A stretch of 64,000 nucleotides of DNA from Rhinolophus ferrumequinum (Eukaryota; Chordata; Mammalia; Chiroptera; Rhinolophidae), in NCBI RefSeq assembly GCF_004115265.2, contig NC_046292.1, positions 10,496,001 through 10,560,000 on the forward strand, given 5' to 3'. Shown here piece by piece: positions 27,901-39,900 of this stretch (position 1 is its first letter; each line of letters starts with the position of its first letter). The position numbers were made by a program, and so were the translations under genes. The notes under the pieces are model-generated. The model ran no database searches. It was not told the origin of the DNA and worked only from the letters and a program-made list of their open reading frames with translations.

Positions 27901-30900
27901 GCATCTTTTGGAGCAAAAATTAATATAAGACCGGGTATTATATTATATTATATAAGACCAGGTCTTACAGTATAGTAAAATAAAACCGGGTCTTAATATT
28001 AATCTTTGCCCCAAAAGATGCATTAGAGTTGATTGTCCGGCTAGGTCTTATTTTCGGGGAAACATGGTAAATCAATCCAACCTTTTAGAAGGGCAAATGG
28101 CTGGTTCCAGCCCAACAGTAAATGTGCGTGTTCTTTAGCTTTGCTGCTCCACCCTATGCACCCAGCGTACACAATACCCACACAGGGATCCACCCATGTT
28201 TGTCACAATAGTTTGTGTAGTAGCAAAGAATTGGAGACAACAGCCATACCTAACAATGGTTAAAGCATGATACATCATATTTTAGAATACAATGTGGCTA
28301 TCAAAAAATATAGTGAACCTATATATAATGATATGGAAATATATGCTTAATACAGTGTTAAGAAAAAGCAAATTTTAGAACAATGAGTATAGTATGATCC
28401 TAGTTTGCTTTTTTTTTTTTTTTTTTAAATTGGGGAACAATGTGTTTTTCCAGGACCCATCAGCTCCAAGTCAAGTCGTCGTTTTTTCAATCTAGTTGTG
28501 GAGGGCGCAGCTCACTGGCCCATGTGGGAATCGAACCACCAACCTGGGTATTGTGAACACCGCGCTCTAACCAACTGAGCCAACCAACTAGCCGCCCTGA
28601 TTTTTTTTTTTAAGTCTGTGTATGCAGAAAAAGAATTCTACACACACCCAGGCTGTTGACAGTGGGGAACAGGGAGCAGGAGGTCTTTATATATTTCTAC
28701 CTACTTCCATGTCGCTTGCACTTTTATGATGAACAAATATTGTCAGGAATCTGGATCTGGATCTGAGTTCCAGCCATGGCTCCCTCATTTAGCTGAAAAT
28801 CATAGTGAAGGACCTAACTTCTGCTGGCCACCTTCTCTATTTAAAAATACATGGATAAAAATGTAAAACTTTTGCATGTTTTCTAAGTGTTATGCTGGGT
28901 ATGGCTACTTTTATACTAAAGAAAATGCATAAGCCTGTTTTGCTTTTTTCAGTCAGGGAGTTACATTAGATCTCTAAAGATTCTTCTAGCTCTAACATCT
29001 AAGACTCTCTGATCTCAGAGTTACTTGGATTTTGAAATTTGAAAAACAAACAAAAAACTGGACATTGACCTTGTGTTTCTAAAGTGTGCAAAACTTTGAG
29101 CCATTCTGAGAGGGAGTTGTGCAATTTTCACAGGCACGTTGCCCTTCCTTTCAGTTCTGGAAACCTTTCCTCCTGGGGCTCTGTTTTGCCTGCCTCTCAG
29201 GAGGGAGGGCAGACCCAGAAGGACTGAGGTCTGACCCTGGCCAGCAGGGCTGCTGGGCTTACTTTGGGCCCCAGAGAAGAGAGACTATTTTTGTTGTGGG
29301 GGCTGAATGGTTGGCCTCTCACCAAGAGCGCGTGCCTGTTGGTGTGGTTGATGTATCTTGCCGTCTCCACCACTGCTTCCAGAAAACACTTGAGAACACG
29401 TTTGTGCAGCGCCAAGAGCTTAAACCTGAGATGAGTGTACAGGGACGAGTGCTCTTTTTTTGTGTCCTTCCCCATTCTGGCCATTGGAAGGGCAGCAACA
29501 GACCAGAGTATGGCTAGAATGAAGTTGGAAGGACTCCTCCTGGGGCTTTACTTGAAAGGGGCCCCTGCCTCCTAACTGGTTGCAGAGAACGCAGTCCAAG
29601 TGTCTGGGCTTTCTTAGCCTTACATAAGCTGGGAGAGCTGCCTCACCTTCCTCAGCGGGTTTGCTCAGTGCTACGCTTCATCTCGCCCGCTGTTCAAATC
29701 TCCTTTGATCAGTCCAGCCGGAGACCAGTGCCCAGCTCCACATCCAGCCTTGTCAGGTTCCTCAGGCAAACCCAGGGTCCCACGTCAGCCTCTGGCAAGA
29801 AGGCATTGGAGCAGGTGCCCCAGGCCATCAGCCCTTAGTTCGTGTAGATGAGCAGCTCGAGGCAGGGCCACCATGATGCACAAATCCAGGGAGGAAGGCA
29901 TTTTCAGTGACACTGCGATTCACTTATGGGGCTAACACTGTATGTGGTGCCCCTGGGGTTGTGCAGCGCGGTGACCCTGGCTCGAAGCCTGGGACCCCCT
30001 GAGACCTACCCATGGAACGTGACTGCCTCACCAGCAGTGAGTTGTCCTCGTGCAAAGCCCTTCCTGCGTGCCTCTTGGGGCCTGGCTCTAAGGATACAGC
30101 CTTCGGCCTCCAGACCCTCCAGTGCCGGATGAGCAGGGCGCAGGCAGTTTGAGGTTGATGCCCTCCATCATCACAAAAACATTGTTTGACTGGTTTCCTC
30201 AGCTACCCTCTCGATTCTGGGGCTCCTGTAGCCCTCCTCTTTATCCATTTCTAACGGGGTTGTTGTTTTGTCCCTTGCAGTTGCAGAGCTACTTTGCTGC
30301 GTGTGAAGATGAGACCCCCGCCATCCGGAACCATGATAAGGTCCTACAGCGTCTGTGTGAGCACTTGGACCACGCCCTGCTGTACGGGTGAGCTGGGCTG
30401 GTTTCTAGAGAAAACAGAGCACAGCGGGGCATGGCCAGCGCTGCAAGGAGCCTCCAGAGAGAAGTCCCTAGCCTTGAGGGCCTTTATTTCTTCTTTTCCT
30501 TTCTTCTTTCTTCTTTCTTTCAGAAAGAGGTTTGTCTCACTCAAGTGGGCCGTGGGCTGTCTGTAGTTGTCCCAGTAAATTGTCTGAGCGGGCGTCCATG
30601 ACTGGGAGAGAATTAGCAAGGGATGAAACGATGGTGTGAAGGCTGGTTGCCCGTGGGTCCCGCTGGGGGTCCATTGCTTCCAGCCTTGAGCTCACTTCTA
30701 ACACGAGCTGGTGGACCAAGTGACTGCAGCTTCCCAGGGTGGCCCCGTTTAGGTCACAGCAGCTCCTGTCTTCCTTTCGCAGACTGCAGGACCTCTCATC
30801 TGGCTACTGGGTGCTCGTGGTGCATTTCACCCGGAGAGAGGCCATCAAGCAGATCGAGGTGCTGCAGCATGTGGCCACCAACCTGGGGCGCAGTGAGTAG

Positions 30901-33900
30901 TGGGGCGGTGACGTTCAGAAGGACCAGCTCTGCCTCCCTGGGGGTAGCTCAGGACTCGTGTGGCCTCAGAGTCAGCCCTGGGAGGCAGATTGCCTTGTGG
31001 TGTCCAGAGGCAGTGGGGCGTTCCCATGCCACACTCTCCGTGTGGCCTCTCTCCTCCCTGGGTGACGGACAGTGAGATGCTCAAGAGAACCAGACTCCTG
31101 TCGAATCCTGGCCCGAGCACGTAATGAGGAGTCTCGCTTCTCTCCCTGAGTGAGGAACAGTGTTAGTTAGCTTATGGGATCCTGCAGAATCCTTTCATTT
31201 CTCAATCCATCTGAAGTCTGTAGTCTGCCTTCTTTATCAGAGCTTCCTGGGCAGCAACAGGCTAGGGCCTAACTGGGAAAATAAAGATTTCAGGGGTTAC
31301 CGCACTTTAATAGGACACAAGGCCACTGGGATGCGTGGTCCCCTCAGCCATTCTTTCTTCCTTTCTGCCCTCGCTTGGCACAAAAAAAGCCAACACACTG
31401 ACAGACCTTCTTTCCTGTTACCCTGCCCTTGTTTGCAGGCCGTGCCTGGCTGTACCTGGCCCTGAACGAGAACTCCCTGGAGAGCTACCTGCGGCTGTTC
31501 CAGGAGAACCTGGGTCTGCTGCATAAGTACTACGTCAAGTGAGTGTCTGGAATGGTCCGTCTCCTGTAGTCCCAGAGCTCTCCTTGAGCCTCGTCCCACA
31601 GTGTGCCACTTCAGAGGCCTGGCCTGGCATTGCATGCTGAGGACACGTCATTAAAGACTTGTCTGTTTAGCACTTCGGTGCTCTGCCACTGGCCGATCCT
31701 CTACCCAGGCCTCCGACCTGACTAAAGCGTTCAACCTTTGCTGGGGTTGCTGCAGGAACAGAGTATTTATGGCAGCTGCTGAGAGCCTCACGGGCCTTAT
31801 GCTACAGGCTCCATATTGGAAGACACTGGCAGTAAAGTGCTGTATGGCCTCAAACCCAGTAGGAAAATTCTGGAAAGGGGGAGTGAAGGCTGCATCAAGC
31901 TGGGTGCCCTCCAGGGAATGGGGATGTCACATGTCAAATTTCAACACTGAGGCTTGTTGGCGAGGTAGGGCCAAGCTGGTAAGCAGACCCAGAACCGCCA
32001 TTGTCCCTTCTCATGTCTCACAGGAATGCCCTGGTCTGCAGCCATGACCACCTGACTCTCTTCCTGACCTTGGTGTCTGGGCTGGAGTTCATTCGATTCG
32101 ACCTGGATCTGGTGAGACACCATGGCTCTCGCTGTTTGTGGGGGCAGAGGCGTGGGCGGGGTGGGCTCGGGGTTTCATTTTCCAGGTCCCTGTCAGGGAG
32201 CCTGTTGGGTGTGACGGGGCCTGAGCAATGCCTTGTTTATTCAGGTGAGGGAAGGGTTCCGGGTCTGAGCAGTGGAAGTGAGTGGAGGCTTGATTCTCTC
32301 TTGGCTTATTTAAGTCCTGGTTTAGCTGACTCCTTCCGATCTCTGTCCCAACTTGGAGAAAAGCCACACTGCCTGGAGTATTTTAGTGCTGAAGTGCTCT
32401 CCTTGATGTTTAGGACATAGTGTTTGAGAGAGGACAGGCAAAGTCATCCCTGCGCCTGCTGGCGTCCTGGCAGTGTCACCAGTTCCATGCTTCCCAGCCT
32501 CTCTCTTCACGCTGTCCGCCCTCCCTCCCTGTCATACATTAGGGAAATATGGCGCTGGCCCACAACGAGCCGAAGGGGCTCCAGAGTGCCTTTCAGACTC
32601 GTCGAGGTGGATGCAGCTGCCCCATCTAATCGAATCACTGTCCTGGGTCCCTGCCCCATCAGCACAGACTGAAAAAGGAACTTGGCTACTGAAAAGTAGT
32701 AGAAATTGGAGAAAATGAACAACTACTAGTATAAGAGGTCGAGGAGGACTTCGGCCTCAAGTCCACAATTTGAAGAGCCACAACCATGCACATTACAGTT
32801 TTTAGCAGCTTGTTTCTGAATTTAGCACCTTAAGCCCATTGATTTCCCAAAGAAAAACTAGCATGGGGGAGAGTAGGACAGGCAGACCTGTGGCCCGCGA
32901 ACCTGGACTCTGCCATTTGTTTTCGGCCCACCTGAGGCCTCTCCCCACCCAAACCTGCCTTTCCCGCTCTCTCCTCAGGACGCCCCTTATTTAGACTTGG
33001 CCCCCTACATGCCTGACTACTACAAACCTCAGTACCTGCTGGACTTTGAAGACCGCCTTCCCAGCTCAGTCCATGGCTCGGACAGCCTGTCCCTCAACTC
33101 CTTCAACTCCGTCACCTCCACCAACCTGGAGTGGGACGACAGTGCAATTGCCCCATCTAGTGAGGGTAAGTGGCCCCAGGGCAGGCAGGAGCCCAGAGTG
33201 TGCTGTGAAACTGATTCTGGAGTCACTGACGCCCGGCTGGGCCTCGTCTTTCTTGGCTAGTTTTGATCTGGTGGTTGAAATTTAAAATTAAACAGGATCG
33301 GCCGTTTCCCAGATCTTCATTTCTTCCACGTCCCTGTGGTGGCTAAATAACTGATTCTGGGGACAAAAAGTCAAATGATCTTATGAATGTTAGACCGTTT
33401 TTCAGAAGGCTACAACCACATGCCCGGGGGCAGTTTCCTGAGCTAGGAGGGATTAGCTGTGTGACCTGGAAACTCTTCTTCACATACCCGGAGTGAATGT
33501 TGCCTGTTTTGGGGAGGTCCCATGATTCTAGGCAGAAAGAGGCTAAGGAACCACTGAAAGAAGAGAGCCAGGTGGGTGCAAAGTTTTAGGGGGAAACCTC
33601 CAACCTGCCACTGTTTCTCGTGAGTCCATCCGACTTCTGAGTCCCTAGTGTGTCAGCCATGATGGCACCCATTGCATCAAAGACTGGAAAAGACTCGTCA
33701 CGTCTGTAGGTCATTTTGTTGTCTTGATCCAACAACTTATTGGAACAGCCTGATTCCTTTCAAACCTTAGGCCTCTGTGTTCATTTATAAAACTGGCTGT
33801 TTGCCCACCTTCATCCCATGGGGAAACCAGATCTCTTCATTACTGCACCCCACCTTACCTCCAGGGAAGGGGATCCAAGCACCAGGTCAGCCCCTGGGGC

Positions 33901-36900
33901 TCACTAGAATTGCATCGGCATTGAGACCTTGACCTTGGTCTTTATTTCTAATTGTGCCATGGGCCATGTCCTGGGAAAAGGGCAGTTACTTTCAGATTTG
34001 CTGTTAGCAAGACGTGCGTTGCTTGTTGTGGAAGCAGAAGGTGGCAGCTTAGTCTCCTTGGGTTGGGCTCCTGGGCTGCCTCAGAGAAGTCAGAGGGATG
34101 GGTCTCGAAGCAGCAGCTAGACTGTCCATGGATGGAGGTGTCCCCCTGAGCCCACCTAATCTCAGCTGCTGGGTACGGAGGGAAGGATGGCAAGGGAGAG
34201 AAAAGGTCAGGTTCAGGGGGGCCACCCACATTGTTCTCTGCCAGAACCAGGTTCTGTGCACTCGGACGTCTTTCTCATTGGTCAGAGACTACTGGGCCCC
34301 TGCCTGAGCTGAGGCAGCTGGGGTCCTAAAAAGATTGTTAGATAAAATGCAGGAAGTTTAATTTTTTTCCTCTCTTGTTTTCTCCCCGTGTCTCCCCCCT
34401 ATTGTCCCCACCCTCCCTGTCTTTCCACTGCCTGTTTCTAATCTCCAGTTTTGTCCCTCATTTTTGTAGATTATGATTTTGGAGATGTGTTTCCAGCAGT
34501 GCCGTCTGTACCCAGCACAGACTGGGAAGGTGGGACAGAGTCCGCTGTTACCCTCTTTTCCTGTTTTGCAACGTTTCCATGCCAAGCTTGCTGCATGATT
34601 CAAAATCAGCTCATTATTTATAACAATGTCACTGATCATAATAAAGCCAAGTTTGGTGTTCTAATAGATGGAATTCTGCAGTAGGAGAACTTGATCTTTA
34701 GCCCTAGGCAAATTCTTTCTTCCAGGGCAGGATTCCTGCCTTTATGCAGTGGCCATGCAGTCACCAAGTTAACTGCTTTTCAGGGACACACAGATCACCC
34801 TTCCTGATTCTGATGTCAGTTGATGCACCGGATGTGTGTAGGGAATTGCCAACTGCTGGTGGTCTGACTTTGCACATGTGAGTTGTAAGCTCCCGTAGGT
34901 CAGATGTGCTCCTGTGTCAGAAGCATCAAGAAGCAAAGACAGAGGGCTTGATTCCTTCAGTCCATTCTTAATGGCTTCCTCTCGGATATTTCTGAAGGAG
35001 ATTGAGGTCCAAATGAGGTAAATTGCCCCCACACAGCTGAAACTTCCTACAGGGAAATTCTCTGAAGTTTTAAGGCAGATCAAAATAAAACCTGTCCACC
35101 CTCCCACTGTGTCCACTAGGTGGCAGTAATGCTTGGGCATTTTCCTGCCAGTGACCCCACTTCTACTCTTGTGAAAATTCGCGAAGCTATTCCCAATGTT
35201 CCCATGATTACTCAAACCATAGAGCATGTTTCTGGAAAGCTTATTGCTTCCTCCTCAAGTCTGAGGCTATAACCAGATCCCCGGATTACAGAGCCTCTTG
35301 CCCTGTGGGCTACTTCGGCCCCAGATGGAGGTGGGGGGTGCAGTCTCTGAAGGAGGAGGTGCAGGTGCTCTCCCCACTGCTTCAGAGCTGGCCCTTCATC
35401 ATTAAAGCCATGATTTCTGAGTAATGGATGACAGATGATCTTTTCCCAAGTAATGTGCCTTATGAAATCGCTTAAGTTTGAGGGAAATAAGATACAGTAT
35501 TGGGAAAAATACGTTCTGTCATCTGGCCAAGAGAGTAGCATTGAAGAGTCCCACACTTTAGTTAAGATTAGCTTGAAACCCAGAATTCCATCATGACATC
35601 ACTTATCCTCTGGCCTCTCTGCTTGCAGCGCACATGCTGGGCGTTGACACTTACCCCCTCTGGTTCTAACAACTAACCCCCTCCTGACCCAGCTACTTGC
35701 TGCCTGCTGCAGTCACTTGACAAGCAGGGCCTGACCTTCCTCTGCAGCCCTGCAGAGCTCCCTGTGGCCTGAGAACAAACAACCCTGTTGTTGTATTGCT
35801 TGCTTGGGCCAGCCAGGCTCCAGGGCAGGGTGAGATTTGTCCCAGCAGTGATCTCCTGCTTTCCCGAGTTCCCCGAGCACGAAAGAAGTCCTGAGCATGC
35901 CCTGGCCGCCCACCTGTGGAGGCCTGGTCTTCTCTTTAGACCTGGAGGAAAGCAGGATGTGGGGGCAGCTCCAAACTCGGGGTCCCGGGATGGGGACTGG
36001 GACAGCTGTTCCATGGTCCTTGGCTCACAGGACTGGTGGGGGCCCCAGCTTTGACACCCACCATGTCCGGTGGTCTGCTCACTCACCTCTCGCATTCCTC
36101 CCATGAGCAACTGCGGGTCTCCAGGGGCTGGAACAAGAATGCGTGGGCTTTGCAGAAACCTTTGAGACGGAAGGGCAAGGTTTTCTGCATCTGAGAACTA
36201 AGGCTCCATGGTCCCAGGACATCAGAAGAAAGTTTCAAATATTGCTAGTGTTTTTCTGGCAGAGCTGGCAATTACTTTTAGCCCCCTCCTTTGTCCCTAT
36301 ATTAAAACACAATGTACTTTTTAAAAAATATAGATGATGTGCTGTGTCAGCAGACAGCTAGCTGCCAGTGGTTTCCAAGATCCACTAGGAAGCTGACTGC
36401 AGTTGGGCCCTTCCAGATGAGGCTGAGGGCAGGAAGCGTGCTTGTGGCGTCTCCTGGGCAGATAATGGCCAGCAAGACGTGTGTGAGCTGGCTAATGGAG
36501 CGTGGACAGCCTGTGCCCCTTGCTCTTAACCCGCCAGCCAGGCCTCAGTTCTCTGCTTGGGCGGCTCCATCTGCCACCAGACCAGACAAATGCACTGTGT
36601 GTGCTTTTCCTGCTGGTGCCCTCTCCTCTCCATGTCCTGTTCCAGTGACCTGGGGTGTATGGTTGGGGTAAACCAGCAATGCTCTGGAGGGGCAGCATCG
36701 TCCTCCACCCGCTTGCTCCCCAGGCTGGAGCCAGGGGTGAGGGTGGACCCGTAGGCCAGCTGAGGTCTGAGTGAAATCGGGTTCTCAGGACCCCCCTTCA
36801 AGGAGCACTGGTCCTGCCCCCGGGAGTGTGCTGGTGGGTTGTCAGGGAGACAAGCAACCGCTGAAGGACCCATGAGGCACCTGTCGGGGGGCAGCCCCTC

Positions 36901-39900
36901 GACACAACTTCCTTGTCTCCTACACAGCTTCTCTTGTGTTCTGGCTCCTTCTTTCTGACCCTCCCCATGCTCTTCACTCCTCTCGGGCTCCCTATCTTCT
37001 CAGCCTTTGCCCCCCACTCTGTACCCCTCATTTTCTCTGATCTCTATTCTCTCTTTTGTTCCTTTTTATCTGCCTCTGTGGGGGACCCCTCAGAGGACTT
37101 TGGGTGTCTCAGGCCTGCCAGTGCCTTGTCGTGCTAAAGGGGTTTCCGGGTACCCTCTAACATCCTCTCAATGGCGGGCTCCGAGCTTAACCCGAGGGGT
37201 GTGTGGTCCATCTCCTTTCAGGCATCACGGCCACTGCCCCTGAGGGACTTCAGCCTGGAGCTCTTAAGTCAACTGTGGCCAAACTGCTGTAGCTCTCAAG
37301 AGCCCCCAGTATTGGTGATGATGGTGGTCCCTTCAAGTTGCTCTTAAAGCACAAATCCCATGTCCTGTTGGGTTGGGGCTTCCACTCTTGAAATAGGGCC
37401 ACCCCAGTCAGACTTCCCTGGGAGGAGCTCACCTGCCTTCCTCTTGAGATAAGGCATGGTTTCGGGGCCTGGGGTCCCCAGATGGTGTGTGATGGGCTGT
37501 CTCCTGTTTCCTGTTCTCCCAGATGGAGACCTCACAGACACTGTCAGTGGCCCCCGCTCCACTGCCTCAGACCTGACCAGCAGCAAAGCTTCCACCAAGA
37601 GTCCCACCCAGCGCCACAACCCCTTCAATGAGGACCAGGCAGAGACTGTGTCCTCCTCTGACACCACCCCCGTGCACAGCGCCTCTCAGGAGAAGGCGGA
37701 GTCTCACACCCCGGACCTGCCAGATGCCTGCACAGAGCTCGAAGTCATCAGGTCAGGGGGCAGGGGGGCAAGAGAAGTTGGGTGATCACCCTCGTGTCCG
37801 TCCTGTGCATGCCTAGCGTCACGGTTTAGTCTACACAGACAGGGACCCTTTTGAGGGCAGTTGGGCATCTTCCTGAAGACTAAGTGCCCCTCCCCTCCTT
37901 GGTGGTACTTTGAGCAAGAGGAAACAGCAGGCCCGAGCCCGGAAGACAGGACACAGGCAACAGCCATGGCGGCTTCGGGGCCCTGCCCAGGCTGCTGGGG
38001 TATGGGTCCCATCCATCCAGGACCAGAAAGCACCTTCAGACTGGGCTTCTTGCCAAGGGAGTTCTTGGACGTTAATGCATAATTTCCGAGATTTGTACTA
38101 ATTCTAGGTCAGTGTGGCTCATTCAAGGAAAAGTATCTTTGTCATATCGACAGGGACATTGAAGGGAGGAGGAGGTGGATGACAAGTGGGAAAACTCTTG
38201 GCCCAGAACCTCCTGGGCTCCCTGGCCAATCCTGGCTCCTGCTTTGGAAATTCTCCGCACTGAAAAGCAGACGTGTGTGTCCAACCTCCCCAGAGGCTTG
38301 GTGGCCCCTGACCGGAGCCAGGACTCCCACTCCCACAGGCTAGTTCGCTTGAGCTGCTCAGACTTGGGGTTGCTTAGACCCGGGGTTGCTTAGCCAGGCC
38401 GACTCCAGCCAACTTGGAACCAGGGTGTGGGTGCCAGGATTTGGAGCCCCAAAGACTTTGAGTACATTTCTGGTTGAGTTGTCCGTAATGATACCTGATG
38501 GGAAGTGAGGTCAGCTCAGGGTCCATTGCTCACGTCCTAAGGGAAGGGCTGAGTAGAAGGGCACTGGTCTGACAAGCTATGGCCTGTGTTCCCTAGACCA
38601 CAGCTAGCTGAATTGTAGGACCTGCTGACGACTTCCTGTGGCTGCTGCCACCTGTGCCTCCTCGGGCTGGTCCCTGCCTCTGCCAGCCATGGGGGATTCT
38701 GTGGGGCATGAGCCACTATGGCGCCTCCCCCGCCCCCTTGCCCCCCGGCACAGGGCCTCATACCCAGCACTGCCCAGGACCCTGGACGCTCTGGCCATGC
38801 CCTCAGAGGGTACATGCCCACAGTCATCTCTGTGACCATCCCCGCCCGTCTAATTTCCCTCACGACTGCCGTGCTCACATATTCATTTCTCCCCATCATT
38901 TCTGTCCCAGGGTCACCAAGAAAAAGAAAACTGGCAAGAAGAAGAAGGCCAGATCGGATGAGGAAGCAAGTCCACTTCACCCAGCCTCTACCCAGCCCAC
39001 CGGTGCCAGGAGGGGGCATGGTGACAGCTGTGTCAGCAGCCCAGGCCTTGGGCAGGGCTCACCAGACACCACCTTTGCTCCTCCCCAGGGGGAGGGGGAG
39101 GAGCCCAGCAGCATAGCTGAGAGCAGCGAGCGCTCAGAGCCCAGCCAGGTGGGCCTGCTCATCCCTGAAATGAAGGACACCTCCATGGAGCGCTTGGGAC
39201 AGCCCCTGAGTAAGGTCATCGACCAGCTCAACGGGCAGCTGGACCCTCGCACCTGGTGCTCGCACATGGAGCCTCCAGACCAGTCCTTTCGGACCGGCTC
39301 TCCGGGGGATACCCCGGAGAGGCCACCATCTTGTGACTTTAGTGAGGGGCTTCCAGCCCCAATGGACTTCTACCGCTTTACCGTCGAGAGTCCAAGCGCT
39401 GTTACATCAGGTGGCAGCAACCATGACCCTGCAGGGCCTTGCCAACCGCTGCATGTTCCTGGTAGCCCTGCGGCTGCTGGCCAAGAAGAAGAGGGAGGAG
39501 GAGGAGGAGAGGGACAGGCCCCTCGGCCCCTAGGGGACACCCCGGGGGAGGCCCAGGAGCCAGAGACCCAGGAACTGGACACCCCGTTGCCCCTGGTCAG
39601 TGAGAGGCCTGTACCTGAGCCAGAGCCGAGGACCCAGGAGGCGCTCTGCCAGCTCAAGCGAGACCAGCCCAGCCCGTGTCTGAGCAGCGCCGAGGACTCG
39701 GGGGTGGATGAGGGGCAGGGGAGCCCTTCTGAGATGACCCACTCGGCGGAGTTCAGGTGAGCAAGGCTGTCAGCCCCTCGCCTGAGAGACGCTCCCAGTC
39801 CTTGAAGCAGGGGACACTAGGTATCTGTCCTCCAAGTAAACTAAGCCTAACTCCCAGGACACCTAACCTGGGCTGGGAGGTAGGAGGGAGTGGGATCCTC

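Larger units (their letters stand above)
26365..28745 (+). repeat. Old L1 fragment, 3' ORF2 to tail, with three nested insertions
   Basis: Starts in L1 ORF2 3' sequence (gtaaagaaagctgtaaaac; catgttcctggatggaaag). It runs on to a tail with ggctatcaaaaaatatagtg and gtatagtatgatcctagttt. It is cut by a SINE (26691-27206), a palindromic transposon (27855-28067) and another SINE (28403-28601). It is highly diverged with no intact frame, consistent with an L1M-age element. Confidence 0.8.
9938..30280 (+). other. PLEKHM2 intron 1 (20.3 kb), summary
   Basis: Holds five lineage SINEs, three palindromic TA-flanked transposons, an old L1, an L2, several MIRs and hAT-type fragments, listed separately. 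I see nothing recognisable in 10200-11580, 12080-12520, 13441-14075, 15060-17460, 18910-21950, 24430-24765, 25145-25840 and 28750-30260. No processed pseudogene or internal gene was found. Confidence 0.7.
30388..38910 (+). other. PLEKHM2 introns 2-8, summary
   Basis: Intervals 30388-30782, 30893-31438, 31539-32023, 32112-32978, 33166-34469, 34530-37522 and 37752-38910. A pyrimidine microsatellite lies at 30487-30524. I recognise no lineage SINE and no other repeat here, which contrasts with intron 1. A CTCF-like motif at 35113 is listed separately. Confidence 0.5.

Noticed and set aside
38654-38910. In-frame extension of PLEKHM2 exon 9 upstream of the acceptor
   Set aside because: Open by chance; the good acceptor at 38910 and the human match begin exactly at the lysine-rich segment.
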